In this document: positions 33,187 through 42,789 of the stretch, in pieces
Layout: each line of letters begins with the position of its first letter
Numbering within the stretch: position 1 is the stretch's first letter
Assembly (NCBI RefSeq): GCF_010692325.1
Contig: NZ_JAAHHW010000018.1
Location: forward strand, 91,172-144,083
DNA length: 52,912 nt
Reading direction: 5' to 3'
DNA from: Moorena sp. SIO3I8
GTDB lineage: Bacteria > Cyanobacteriota > Cyanobacteriia > Cyanobacteriales > Coleofasciculaceae
Program-made: the position numbers and the translations under genes
Notes under the pieces: generated by a model
Databases searched by the model: none
What the model saw: only the letters and a program-made list of their open reading frames with translations
What the model was told of the DNA's origin: nothing

Positions 33187-34212
33187 CTATCCTGCTGTTT
33201 GAGACCGTAAATAACTCTGTAGAGTACTTAACCAACCTTTTACCATACCTTTCAACTGTAATTCCATATAAATTGTCCATTCAAAGACAGGACGAAAGCC
33301 CAATTTCGATAAGAACATGCGAAATCGCAAAGCTGGTGAATCTCCTAACTCTTTCAATAAAGCAATCAGCTCGGTGCGTTCTACCTCATTGAAGAGTGGA
33401 CGATAACAGTATGCTGTGTGTCTTAAGGCCAGTTTACGACGCTGCTGCTCAATCACCTTTGTATCCCAACCCCGTCGCTTAAAAGCAGGAAAGATACTGT
33501 CTTCAAAAACCCGAATACATCCTTTTAATTCAATATTTTTGCGCTTAGGACGTAGATTTTTAGCATCAGTCCAAACGCGATAACAGGCTAATATCTCATT
33601 GGCATAAACGTTTCCATAACCCGCATCTGCCATTCTGACCCACATGTTATAGTCCTGTACAAAATCGGGACTATCTTCATAAAACCTAACTGCTGGCAAC
33701 GCTTCAGCCCGAAACATAGCGATATTGGCAGCTACTTTTACCCCAAAAACTGCGGCTAGTAGTGATTCGTCTGCGCTCTGAAACTCGTGCTGTCTTGCAA
33801 TACGTCGCACAGCTCGATTGTGACTGCGTTCATCAATTTCTTGCACAGCACTATGGGCATAACCCGCCTCTGGATGGTTCTCTAGCAGGGGTAGTAACGT
33901 TTCTACATAGTTGGGTAACAGGGCATCATCTGAATCCAAACGAACAATAAATTCAGTGTTTGGCTGTTTCAAAACCCAATTGTTGTTAGCCGCCATACCT
34001 AGGTTTTTAGGCTGTCGATAGTACCGTACTTGAGGAAACTGCTGGCATAGTTGTGCCATAACCTCAGGGGTTTCATCAGTGCTAGCGTCGTCTGACACCC
34101 AAACTTCCACATTAGGATAGGTTTGACGGCAAGCGCTACCCACTGACTCCCATAAGTACTGGGCTTGATTATAGGTAGGAATGCAAATAGCAACTGGTTT
34201 CATGTCCTGCAT
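33187..34212 (-). CDS. Glycosyltransferase family 2 protein
   Basis: This 341 aa GT-A protein: MKPVAICIPTYNQAQYLWES is the canonical start, WVSDDASTDETPEV the donor-binding part and VRLDSDDALLPNY the DxD motif (about 92-104). The C-terminal part is helical and basic. M1 (34212) has AAGGA at 10 bases; the inner ATG at 34203 is also possible. The start is followed upstream by 435 bases of non-coding AT-rich DNA, so this gene probably opens a transcript. Confidence 0.88.
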   Translation of the reverse strand: MQDMKPVAICIPTYNQAQYLWESVGSACRQTYPNVEVWVSDDASTDETPEVMAQLCQQFPQVRYYRQPKNLGMAANNNWVLKQPNTEFIVRLDSDDALLPNYVETLLPLLENHPEAGYAHSAVQEIDERSHNRAVRRIARQHEFQSADESLLAAVFGVKVAANIAMFRAEALPAVRFYEDSPDFVQDYNMWVRMADAGYGNVYANEILACYRVWTDAKNLRPKRKNIELKGCIRVFEDSIFPAFKRRGWDTKVIEQQRRKLALRHTAYCYRPLFNEVERTELIALLKELGDSPALRFRMFLSKLGFRPVFEWTIYMELQLKGMVKGWLSTLQSYLRSQTAG

Positions 34213-34647
34213 CAGGAGTAGTTCCTTTATACGAAAATTATATTACAATCAAATAACCGTAAGAACTGTTTAATTTTCCTTCGTCAAAAGTGCTATTTTT
34301 TTATTCAACAGCAACAAATAGCTATCCGGTCATTTTCCCAAAAAGGCTCTATAGGGTTATTTATTGACTAAAAAAAAATTAACAAATTGTTTCAATAGTC
34401 CTGATTTACCAGACAAATATTATACTATCACCTTTTTATATTGCCAGAGCATAAAATAATTGCTTAAAGACCACTTATCGACCATAGTCTGTACTACTGT
34501 TAGCCGTTGACAGTCAACAGTCAACATTCAACAAAAACCAATCAATTACAATAGGGATCCGTTTAGGAATTCTGATAATTTTTGATGCCATATTCCCTCC
34601 CCCCTGCTCCGAAGTCCCTGCTCCCTTTGCGAAACATTAAATTTAGA
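34213..34647. other. AT-rich non-coding gap, probable promoter region
   Basis: Very AT-rich single-copy sequence with no open frame of note, except a short GTTGACAGTCAACAGTCAAC repeat at about 34504-34523. It probably holds the promoter for the GT2 gene 33187-34212 and the terminator of the GT4 gene upstream. Confidence 0.5.
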
Positions 34648-35769
34648 CTACCTGATCAGTTCTTCACATAAATCCACATAGCTTTGTGCCATCTTTTCCC
34701 AACTGTATTGGGCGGCTATCTTTGGTGCAGCTTGGCTCATCTGTTTCCTTTTTTCAGGATTAGTAGCCAGAAGACTTAACTCCTTTGCCAAAGCCTGGGT
34801 ATCGTTGGGGTCAGACAAGACCACTCCGCAGGCTGGGGTAACTAATTCAGCCCCCCCGGCTGTGCTTGCTGTAATCACTGGCAAGCCAGAAGCCATTGCT
34901 TCTAGGAGCACTAGTGTGCAAGCTTCATAGCGGGATGGGAAAACAAATAAATCCACCGCCCGCATAATCTCAGGGAGGTCACGTCGGTACCCGAGAAAAT
35001 GTACCCGTTCGCTCACATTTAGGGTTGCGGCTAGCTGAGGATAGGGACTACCTTCTGTGATGCCAGCAACAGCTAGGTGTAACTCAGGCACTTGGACTAA
35101 GGCGTGCAAAATTGTATCCAAGTTCTTCCGAGGTGTTCGGATGTCTCCAGCAAAAAATGCTAAAGGCACTCCCTCGGGAAGACCCAATTGTTTGCGGTCA
35201 GCCACACCGGGATAAAATTCTTGTAAGTCAACACCATTCACAATCACCCGAATGGATTCAGGGGGTACACCAATGTCTACTAATTCTTTCTTGACCTTTC
35301 CGGAAACTGCGACTACTACTTTTGCCTGACGGAAGGATTTTTTTTCCCAATGGGCATTCAAGGTTGTAACTAGCCGCTGGTAAAGACCATACAAATCCCG
35401 ACGTAGCCGAGAGGTATGGGCAGGCGATCGCAACCAAGAACTGTGGACAAAATGTACAGCATTCACATCTGAGCCAGCTCTGGTAATGGACCCGTTAACC
35501 TTTACTAAGTTGAGCTCACTACGGTGTTGATTTAACCAATTGCCACTCCGCCAGGAAAAGACCAGATGACGAATTAGTGCTGTTGGCCACCTTTTAACTG
35601 GAATCAAAATCCAGTTTACCTGATTACTCTGCTGGAGTTCTGGGGCGACATTACTGGCTAATAAGGTGACGTGATGACCGCGACGAATGGCTTCTTTGGC
35701 GACTTCATAGTTGACTCGACCTTGGCCATCATTTTTCATGACTTTGTGGGTAACGATACAGAGTTTCAT
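34648..35769 (-). CDS. Glycosyltransferase family 4 protein
   Basis: This 373 aa GT-B protein starts MKLCIVTHKVMKNDGQGRVN. The donor domain has LAFFAGDIRTPRKNLDTILH and YEACTLVLLEAMASGLPVIT with GGAELV. It is a typical WsaF/WbaZ-like retaining transferase; sugar unknown. It stands alone between two non-coding gaps but has the same orientation as the rest of the cluster. Confidence 0.88.
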   Translation of the reverse strand: MKLCIVTHKVMKNDGQGRVNYEVAKEAIRRGHHVTLLASNVAPELQQSNQVNWILIPVKRWPTALIRHLVFSWRSGNWLNQHRSELNLVKVNGSITRAGSDVNAVHFVHSSWLRSPAHTSRLRRDLYGLYQRLVTTLNAHWEKKSFRQAKVVVAVSGKVKKELVDIGVPPESIRVIVNGVDLQEFYPGVADRKQLGLPEGVPLAFFAGDIRTPRKNLDTILHALVQVPELHLAVAGITEGSPYPQLAATLNVSERVHFLGYRRDLPEIMRAVDLFVFPSRYEACTLVLLEAMASGLPVITASTAGGAELVTPACGVVLSDPNDTQALAKELSLLATNPEKRKQMSQAAPKIAAQYSWEKMAQSYVDLCEELIR

Positions 35770-35902
35770 AAGTAGCTATCCTGTTAAAATTATCGAAAAC
35801 TCTGACTAGTGCATCCTTCGCAGAAGTCTTTAACTACCTGATCTAGTAATCCTAATTTACAGCCGTTTTCAGATGAATTGACCTCACTAACGACAGCTGC
35901 AA

Positions 35903-35976
35903 GCCCCCTAAATCCCCCAATTCTGGGGGACTTTAACTCAATTTACCCCCAGAATTGGGGGGCTAGGGGGGCGAAA
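35903..35976. repeat. MITE core, second copy
   Basis: It carries AAGCCCCCTAAATCCCCC, AATTCTGGGGGACTTT and CCCCCAGAATTGGGGGGC, matching the reverse complement of the element core at 18361-18471. The outer AGGACTTACGC ends are missing here. Confidence 0.75.
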
Positions 35977-36039
35977 CTTGCTGTAAACCTTAGAGAAATC
36001 AGAATGACTATAGGTAGATTCTTCCCTATTCTTCCCATC

Positions 36040-36963
36040 TTACCCAAGATGTTTGTCAAGCATATCGAGAACTTTGGCATCTACTTTGTCATCGAACTTG
36101 CGGGCAAAGTGCTTACCAGAGGTAATCATTGACTCAAAATCTTGGACACCCATTATGGCTGGATAGGGAGGAGTCCAAGAGATATAACGTTTGTTATCAT
36201 TGACTATTTTTAGCATCGACTGGTTGAGCAGGATGCTCTGGATGAAAGACTCATCTGGTACGAGTGTGTTTCGATAGTGTTCTACAAATGCTGGGTTACG
36301 CTGAACAAATTGATGGATATATTGAATACAGCGATAGGAAAGTGTGTGCCACTGAGAACCCGCGTAGCACTGAAACTCTGGAGTGAAAGGTGTTGAAACG
36401 CAACGGATTGCTATTCTGGCACCAAACTTACCAGCCCTGATCCGGACTAGGGGCTGCCAATTGACAACACGATATAGTTTATATACTATAGTCTTTAGAC
36501 TAGCTGGCAGCTTATAGTAGCGAAAAAAATAGCGCTCTATGCCCAAATCTTTGCCCCACTGCCAAGCTGTTTCTGGTGGTTCTTGTACCGGAAAATATTC
36601 CATAAATCCGTCATATTCGGTGTTCTGCAAGAACTGCTCGATTTGGCTGATTGGCTGAAGGGGATAGTCTTGACCAGAGAGGAAGATTAACCAGTCAAAT
36701 GTCACAGAATTATCTATTAACCAGTTGATGCAGCGAAGTTCCATTTCCACCATAGAAAAATCTGCCCACTCAACTGGAACATAGTCTTCCAGGATGTGAA
36801 CATTGTTGATATGCTCAAAAGAAGTTGGGCTAAGGCTCGACTTAGATTGATCATGGTGAATTAAGACCTGGGACTCAGGGTTACCAGTCTTAAGTTTCTT
36901 GACTAGTCTGACAATTTGGTCTGGATTGCTATGAGAAGCAATTAGGTAAACAATTTTAGTCAT
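36040..36963 (-). CDS. Core-2/I-branching (GT14) beta-1,6-N-acetylglucosaminyltransferase-like
   Basis: This 307 aa protein begins IVYLIASHSNPDQIVRLVKK, then VLIHHDQS, FDWLIFLSGQDYPLQPISQI and the conserved tail AGSQWHTLSYRCIQYI and VPDESFIQSILLN. This set is diagnostic of GT14. GT14 enzymes add beta-linked GlcNAc (or xylose) branches with inversion. It would introduce a branch point in the polysaccharide. It is separated by about 270 bases from the downstream GT4 gene and by 136 bases from the upstream pyruvyl transferase gene. Confidence 0.88.
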   Translation of the reverse strand: MTKIVYLIASHSNPDQIVRLVKKLKTGNPESQVLIHHDQSKSSLSPTSFEHINNVHILEDYVPVEWADFSMVEMELRCINWLIDNSVTFDWLIFLSGQDYPLQPISQIEQFLQNTEYDGFMEYFPVQEPPETAWQWGKDLGIERYFFRYYKLPASLKTIVYKLYRVVNWQPLVRIRAGKFGARIAIRCVSTPFTPEFQCYAGSQWHTLSYRCIQYIHQFVQRNPAFVEHYRNTLVPDESFIQSILLNQSMLKIVNDNKRYISWTPPYPAIMGVQDFESMITSGKHFARKFDDKVDAKVLDMLDKHLG

Positions 36964-37098
36964 GATTGACTCTTAGGTTTAAATATTAGCGAATTTTATT
37001 CGCGTTTTATCTATCAAGCCTTACCCAGTAACTATACCTGTGGAATGTGTTATTAACGCCCCCTACTACTTAAGTACTATCTATTACTTAAGTCCTAT

Positions 37099-38205
37099 TT
37101 ATAAAGGATAGGACTCTAACATTTCTTCTACAGCTACTTCAAGTTCTGAGCGTTCTTTTATAAACCGGGCGAAGGGAATTTGTGAAGTCCATGCTTCGTA
37201 AAATGCTTCATTCTTGTAATAAGAGTTAGGAAGAAAGATATGAGGAATCTCTAAAAGAGTACTAAGGATATGACCATGCAAACGATTAGTGATAATTAAA
37301 CGATGCCTTTTGAATTGATAGATGCCGCTGTGCATCAGGCCCCAAGATGCTAGATTAATTTGGGAGTTATGGGTTGTTTTAAATTTCGCAGTATTAGTAT
37401 GAAAATACTTCCAGTTTTGTCGGGATAACCATTCTTTAGGAGTTGCTAATCCTCGCTCATAAACTTCCCGAATTATTCTGACCAATCCTGGGATACGCCA
37501 ATACCAACCTTTAGAGAGTTGCTTAGTAGTTCTTAGAGTCCATCTATCTGAAACCCAGTCTTCTAATACGAGATTTTGTATCTTAGAAGAAAGACTCAGG
37601 TTACTAGTGGCCTTAAGTTCTTGATCCTTTCGGGAAAGATAAAGACTAGAATTGTCTTGAGCAGGCTGGATAGAGTCAGTAGATAGACCAGCCATTTGAA
37701 ATGCCATATCAGGGGCTTTAATCACCCGACAATTCCAGAAATTTTTAAGAGCAATTTCATAGCTGACTTGATCTCGGGTAAATAGGGTTAGGTTAGGATG
37801 GGAGTTAAAAACTTTTGCTGCTTTTTTGAGGTTTTCGGGATTTTTAAAATAAATAGTCTGAGGAAAAATAATAATTGGTCGATCTCGATAGTTTTCTATG
37901 ATCGATTCTCTAAAATTTTGAAAACCTTCATATAGATCACCTAATGCGCCTCCTCCATTAAAGATTATGGGGCATTGATCAATTTTTTTTAGGCTGGCAT
38001 CAGAGAAACCGTTAATACCAGTGGCATACTTGATTTTCGTTTTTAAGGTATCTGTCAAAAAGAGTACAGAGCCTAACCAAATCAGGTGGTCGCCAATATT
38101 GTAATGATCAGGATTGTCTAGCAGTATACATTCTTCAAATTTGTCTAACTGTCCTAGAGAGTTATGAAGAACTTCTTTTACGTTTTCTGGTGTTGAAATA
38201 GTCAT
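37099..38205 (-). CDS. Polysaccharide pyruvyl transferase family protein
   Basis: This 368 aa protein starts at MTISTPENVKEVLHNSLGQL. The frame is open 101 codons further upstream, but that part overlaps the GT2 gene 38223-39251 and is not credible. Domain motifs are DHYNIGDHLIWLG, IIFNGGGALGDLYEGF, IIIFPQTIYF and RLIITNRLHGHILSTLL, with the family's late Arg/His pair. It would add pyruvate ketals from PEP to a sugar, making the polymer acidic. It follows the GT2 gene by 17 bases and is translated with it. Confidence 0.85.
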   Translation of the reverse strand: MTISTPENVKEVLHNSLGQLDKFEECILLDNPDHYNIGDHLIWLGSVLFLTDTLKTKIKYATGINGFSDASLKKIDQCPIIFNGGGALGDLYEGFQNFRESIIENYRDRPIIIFPQTIYFKNPENLKKAAKVFNSHPNLTLFTRDQVSYEIALKNFWNCRVIKAPDMAFQMAGLSTDSIQPAQDNSSLYLSRKDQELKATSNLSLSSKIQNLVLEDWVSDRWTLRTTKQLSKGWYWRIPGLVRIIREVYERGLATPKEWLSRQNWKYFHTNTAKFKTTHNSQINLASWGLMHSGIYQFKRHRLIITNRLHGHILSTLLEIPHIFLPNSYYKNEAFYEAWTSQIPFARFIKERSELEVAVEEMLESYPL

Positions 38206-38222
38206 GGTAATTACTGAAATTA

Positions 38223-39251
38223 TTAATGTAATTTTGAATGTACTTTTGTCTGTTGGATAATTTCCCCTCTGGAAGATATCTCGAAAGGATTTGCTAATTG
38301 TTGAGGTATAACGGTGAGCATGAGAGCTGCTACAGTTCGCAGACTGAAATTTTGACTCAAGGCACGAAAAAGATAGGGGCGTGCTTCTGCTAACCGTCCA
38401 TCCCGTATCAGTCCAATACCCAGAGTTGTGTTCGCTTGTGCTAATTTCTGGGTAAAGTAACTCCGATGCTTTTGTAATTGAGCATCTGCTAAAAAGTGTT
38501 CGTAGCAAAAAATACCGGATTTGCCTTTGCGGATCTGAGCCTTGGCGTTTCCACTCCCACTGATATGGGTTTCAGATAACTCATGCACGCGGTATCGAGT
38601 CAGTCTTTCTGGATAGTAGTACGCGCCATCACCACTGCGGCAAGCTAGATAGGTTAGGTAGTAATCCCAATAGACCCCCACTGACAACAGTTCATCCCAA
38701 TTAACCTTGTCCCTGCGAATCAAAGCAGAGGATGCAGGAGACACTGCTTGGTCTACTAGTCCGATAGTACAGAACGGCTGGTATACCTTTGCTTTAAGTT
38801 GGTCACGCTTCCAAAGCCGGGTATGTTCTTCAGTAGTTGCATAATTAATTACGCCATCTGCGTCGATAATATAATGGTCGCAAAAAGCTACAACTACATT
38901 TGGATTCGCTTCTAGGGGAGGAACTAGCTTTTCTAAAAAGTCTGGATTCCACAGGTCATCGTCATTGAGACTTGCTACATATTTTCCCTGAGCTTGTTTA
39001 AATGCGCCAGCAACATTGGGACCATTTCCTAGATTCTTTGAGTTCCGACGGAATCGGATCCGAGCATCTTGAAAGGACTCAATCATAGCTTGCGGATTCT
39101 CAGGGCTACAATCGTCAGAAACGATAATTTCAAGATTTTTGTAGGTCTGCTGGAGTACGCTTTCAACTGCTTGCTTGAGGTATATCAAGCGGTTATAGGT
39201 GGGGATGATAACACTGACTAGCGGCTCTTGCGCTTCTTGATGGTTTGACAT
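38223..39251 (-). CDS. Glycosyltransferase family 2 protein
   Basis: This 342 aa GT-A protein has PLVSVIIPTYNRLIYLKQAV at its start, IIVSDDCSPENP and ASLNDDDLWNPDFL (DxD region, about 94-107). The C-terminal 80 residues are helical (AQANTTLGIGLIRDGRLAEA), resembling a tetratricopeptide-like add-on seen in some GT2 proteins. It opens a two-gene unit with the pyruvyl transferase and follows the fucosyltransferase-like gene by 39 bases. Confidence 0.88.
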   Translation of the reverse strand: MSNHQEAQEPLVSVIIPTYNRLIYLKQAVESVLQQTYKNLEIIVSDDCSPENPQAMIESFQDARIRFRRNSKNLGNGPNVAGAFKQAQGKYVASLNDDDLWNPDFLEKLVPPLEANPNVVVAFCDHYIIDADGVINYATTEEHTRLWKRDQLKAKVYQPFCTIGLVDQAVSPASSALIRRDKVNWDELLSVGVYWDYYLTYLACRSGDGAYYYPERLTRYRVHELSETHISGSGNAKAQIRKGKSGIFCYEHFLADAQLQKHRSYFTQKLAQANTTLGIGLIRDGRLAEARPYLFRALSQNFSLRTVAALMLTVIPQQLANPFEISSRGEIIQQTKVHSKLH

Positions 39252-39290
39252 ATCCTTGTTATCTTGCCTCTGGTTGTAATAAGGAATTAA

Positions 39291-40205
39291 TTACTGTGCA
39301 AATGAAATTGGAGGAGCGACATCTAGTGGCACATCATAAATTTGAAAACTGTCTAAGGATATGTCAGCATTGGGATCTTCAATCCAGTACAAAGGTACCC
39401 GTCCATAAAAAGCAGCCCACATGTTATAGGTACTTGGGGGACCTATGATATAGTCACACTGAGCAAGTGAGTACATATCTTCTACAATGTGGTTGTTGGC
39501 AAAAGCGAAATCTAATTTTGAGAATTTCTCTCTGTCCTGGGGCACATTTGAACATATTAAAAATTTGACTTTTTTTCCATTGAAAAGAGCTTCTGTTTTT
39601 TTCATCAAACTGACATATTCATCAGTAGTATAGAGATATTTTGCTCCTAGCAATTTTTTATAATCCCCCTGTCTAATGTGAACCCCAACCAGAATGTCAC
39701 AGGATTTTTTTAGGTTACTTACGAGTTGGTTTATCGTTTGAGTATGTTGCTGTATTGGCGTAAAAAACTTCCTTATTGTTTCTGCATACTTCAAAAAGAG
39801 TACAGAATTTCTAAACCAATATCCATGAATAAATACTAAGTTTTTTTCACTAAAAAACTTGGCAAGTTTATCATTAAAAATTACAGCTTTGTGTACTCCA
39901 GTATCTCTTAAAATATTTATATTGGAGAACTTCAAATCTGTATAATCTTTAACCAATAAGCGGGTTGAATGGTAAACGAATCTATGAAAATTTCTTTTCA
40001 GTTTAAGACTATTGCCTTTAAGAACTGATTTTTGGGCAGGGTATCGACAAAAAAAATCGTTATGGGTTCCCTCAAAAAAAACTGCATATTCATCAAAGGC
40101 AGGATTTATGACTTTGAAGTTGTATTCCAATGCAAAAGCCATAAAGTTGGCAAATAGCATCATTCTATTGCCTAATTGACCTGTTTTTCTAACAATTACG
40201 AACAT
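39291..40205 (-). CDS. Fucosyltransferase-like (GT11) protein
   Basis: This 304 aa protein starts MFVIVRKTGQLGNRMMLFAN. The ATG at 40205 has CGGAG at 7 bases and is preferred to the ATG at 40238. GQLGNRM near the start and GVHIRQGDYKK at about 170-180 (the HxRxGD motif of alpha-1,2/1,6-fucosyltransferases) are the two best family marks. A GDP-mannose 4,6-dehydratase gene, which starts GDP-fucose synthesis, lies in the same cluster, supporting a GDP-fucose donor. The A+T content is higher than in its neighbours, which may point to transfer. Confidence 0.75.
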   Translation of the reverse strand: MFVIVRKTGQLGNRMMLFANFMAFALEYNFKVINPAFDEYAVFFEGTHNDFFCRYPAQKSVLKGNSLKLKRNFHRFVYHSTRLLVKDYTDLKFSNINILRDTGVHKAVIFNDKLAKFFSEKNLVFIHGYWFRNSVLFLKYAETIRKFFTPIQQHTQTINQLVSNLKKSCDILVGVHIRQGDYKKLLGAKYLYTTDEYVSLMKKTEALFNGKKVKFLICSNVPQDREKFSKLDFAFANNHIVEDMYSLAQCDYIIGPPSTYNMWAAFYGRVPLYWIEDPNADISLDSFQIYDVPLDVAPPISFAQ

Positions 40206-40286
40206 GTTAATACTCCGATAATATTGACAAGCAATCAATGATAGTTACTACTAGAGTTGGACATTGATAATTGCTACTAGCTAGTC

Positions 40287-42158
40287 TTAATTTGTTTGAC
40301 CAACTTCATGCTGCATCTTGTGATATTTCCAAAGTTTACCGCGCTTTTCGAGTAACTCTTGATACTTTCCTTGCTCCACAATTCGCCCCTGTTCGAGAAC
40401 GACTACCTTATCAGCTTTGGCAATGGTCGATAAGCGATGGGCAATGGTAATTACTGTCCGTCCTACAGCAAGTTTTTCTAAGGACTCCTGAATCAGGCGC
40501 TCAGACACAGAATCTAAGGCACTAGTTGCCTCATCTAAGATCAGAATCTCTGGTGCTCGCAGTAAAGCACGAGCAATTGCCAGCCGTTGACGTTGACCTC
40601 CAGATAATCGAACTCCCCGATCACCCAGTTGCGTGTCAAAACCTTCAGGCAAATCTAGGATGAAGTCTAATGCATTGGCAAGTTTTGCGGCTTCTCGAAT
40701 TGCCAGGTCATCTGCCTGTTCTGAACCATAAGCAATGTTATTGCGAACAGAGGTGTTGAAAATAAATGTATCCTGACTAACAATAGCTAGTTTACGACGC
40801 ACAGAGTTGATGTCAAACTCTTGTAAGTCAGTGCCATCAATGATAATTTTACCTGCGGTTGGGTCATAAAATCGGGGAATTAAGTCAGCAAGGGTTGTTT
40901 TACCTGAACCAGAAGCACCGACCAGGGCTGTTGTCTCTCCTTTGTTGATAGTTAAGGTAATATCGTGCAGTACTAGGTTAGAGGGATCGTAACCAAAATC
41001 CACCGAAGCAAACTCAATGGCTCGCTGCAATCCTGAAAATTGCACGTTACCATTCTGCAAGTATGGTTTGTTGTCAGTTCTCAGCAGCTCTTTAATGTTA
41101 TTCATTGGTCCGGTGAATTCCCCAAGACGCCCTCTGGCATTATTAATCAGACGTATAATCGGGATCAGACGAAACAAAACAAACAAGAAGGTGAGTAATG
41201 AAGCTGCCTGCATCTGTCCATTAGGAACGAAGATGGTAAATGCTACAATAATCATGCCGATCAGAATTGTGGTGGCTAAGCTTTCCCCAATCGGTTCTAT
41301 GGCATACCCAAATGATGCAGATTTGATAGTGATGTTTGCAACGTTTTCGCTAGCGTTATAGAATCGTCTACGCTCAAATTCTTGACTTGCAAATGCCTTA
41401 ACTGTGCGAATGCCATTGATAAACTCTACAGCAACTGATGTAAAGTTACTGCCTGCCTTTGAAACATCAAAACTTGTCTCTCGCACCCTTTTAACCAAGT
41501 TAGAAAGACCAACACTCATCAGGCTAAAGAGCATTAATGAGGCAATGGAAAGTTGCCAAGAAAGCAAGAACATTGATGTGACATAGACAACTAGAAGAGA
41601 AACTCTAGTCAACATAAAAGCTGTCACATCAAAAGCTTGATTAATTTTTTCTAGTTCGGTAGTTAGACTGTAAACTAGCGCTCCAGAACGACTATGAGAA
41701 AAGTAACCCAAACTCAGCCGTTGAAGTTGCTCAAATAGCTTCTTGCGCAGCCTATCTAACAAATTCATCTGAGTTATCATGCTGTACCTGCGTCCACCAA
41801 ACATAAAGGCTGAACGGAACCAGGTTGTGATCAGAATTAGAGCAGATATCCGGTAAATTCTATCATTGAACGGTCTATTTACTCCAAGTACCGATATATC
41901 GAACCAGTTAATACCTGTCTGAATTGGGGTAGCATTAGGGTCGGTTAGATTTTGTAAAAAATTTAGGATAAACCCTAATCCAAATCCTTCAAATAGTGAA
42001 GCAAGTATCGTTAAAACAATAGCAAAAAAAGCAGCTTGTTTAAGGAATTTAAATTCCCTTAATATGAAGTGGTTGTCTTGCCACAATTTAGTTGATTTTG
42101 TAAATCTGATTACAGAATCAATAAGCTTTATTTCAGCAATTCTATATAGAATACTCAC
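40287..42158 (-). CDS. ABC exporter, HepA/MsbA type (fused permease-ATPase)
   Basis: This 623 aa half-transporter has six membrane helices between about 42 and 345. The nucleotide-binding domain follows, with Walker A GASGSGKTT (about 413-421), signature LSGGQRQRLAIARAL (about 510) and Walker B ILILDEATSALD (about 534-545), then the H-loop TIAHRLSTI. It would work as a homodimer. HepA of Anabaena, needed for the heterocyst polysaccharide layer, is the best-known relative; here it may flip or export lipid-linked glycans, since no Wzx is seen. It lies 82 bases upstream of the GT11 gene. Confidence 0.88.
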   Translation of the reverse strand: MSILYRIAEIKLIDSVIRFTKSTKLWQDNHFILREFKFLKQAAFFAIVLTILASLFEGFGLGFILNFLQNLTDPNATPIQTGINWFDISVLGVNRPFNDRIYRISALILITTWFRSAFMFGGRRYSMITQMNLLDRLRKKLFEQLQRLSLGYFSHSRSGALVYSLTTELEKINQAFDVTAFMLTRVSLLVVYVTSMFLLSWQLSIASLMLFSLMSVGLSNLVKRVRETSFDVSKAGSNFTSVAVEFINGIRTVKAFASQEFERRRFYNASENVANITIKSASFGYAIEPIGESLATTILIGMIIVAFTIFVPNGQMQAASLLTFLFVLFRLIPIIRLINNARGRLGEFTGPMNNIKELLRTDNKPYLQNGNVQFSGLQRAIEFASVDFGYDPSNLVLHDITLTINKGETTALVGASGSGKTTLADLIPRFYDPTAGKIIIDGTDLQEFDINSVRRKLAIVSQDTFIFNTSVRNNIAYGSEQADDLAIREAAKLANALDFILDLPEGFDTQLGDRGVRLSGGQRQRLAIARALLRAPEILILDEATSALDSVSERLIQESLEKLAVGRTVITIAHRLSTIAKADKVVVLEQGRIVEQGKYQELLEKRGKLWKYHKMQHEVGQTN

Positions 42159-42209
42159 TGGTTTTATTTAGACCTATTTTGATGGGGGGTATGCTTAACT
42201 TAAACAAGT

Positions 42210-42470
42210 TTAGCTAAAAAAACTAAGATCACTCTCCACCATTTCCGCGACAATATCAGGAAATTTATTTTTACTCTTCCAATTCAGCTCATCCCGAATT
42301 TTCCAGCTATCCCCACAAAGGGGCACTGTTTCGGTTGGACGATAAAACCTCTGATCAACTTCCACAAAATCTTGATAATCAAGACCAACGTTACTACAAG
42401 CACAATCTACTAATTCACGAACGGAGTGATTCACTCCGGAAGCAATCACATAATTCTCTGGAGCTTTGAT
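42210..42470 (-). pseudogene. C-terminal fragment of a second GDP-mannose dehydratase-like gene
   Basis: After an in-frame TAA the minus strand reads IKAPENYVIASGVNHSVREL, then VDCACSNVGLDYQDFVEVD and RFYRPTE-VPLCGDSWK. This matches, at roughly 40-45%, the last third of the intact Gmd at 42790-43863 ([17 protein letters not shown], then [20 protein letters not shown]). The NAD-binding and catalytic parts are gone. Divergence shows it came from a different gmd-like gene, not a recent copy. Confidence 0.8.
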
Positions 42471-42789
42471 TTATAGCGAGAAACCAGGTTTTAAGGCTCT
42501 TGGTGCGTAATTCCTGCTTCTAAGACAGTGCGTTCGCGTAGCGTATCCTACGGATAATCGCTTATTTTATGCAACGCTAATCCATCAACAACGTCTTATA
42601 CTAGTCTGTTAATAGGTAATGGATAATGGGGAATTGCGCTCTCCTCGTAGTGTTTCAAAGCAGCAATAGTCTTTTTCTCAATTACCAATTCCCAATTACC
42701 CGTTAACCATTACCCGTTACCCATTACCCAAAGGGCGACTAACTATCTCTCTAATCCATTACTAAAAATGGGATTAGACCATATCATTA
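42471..42789. other. Non-coding gap with simple repeats
   Basis: It includes a GTGCGTTCGCGTAGCGTATC palindromic repeat (about 42529-42548) and ACCCGTTA/CCATTACC 8-base units at 42690-42730. No gene is seen; the rest of the lost dehydratase gene has been erased. Confidence 0.6.

Noticed and set aside
38206-38508. 101-codon N-terminal extension of the pyruvyl transferase
   Set aside because: Overlaps the end of the GT2 gene in another frame; the domain starts at MTISTPENV and the frame overlap is chance.
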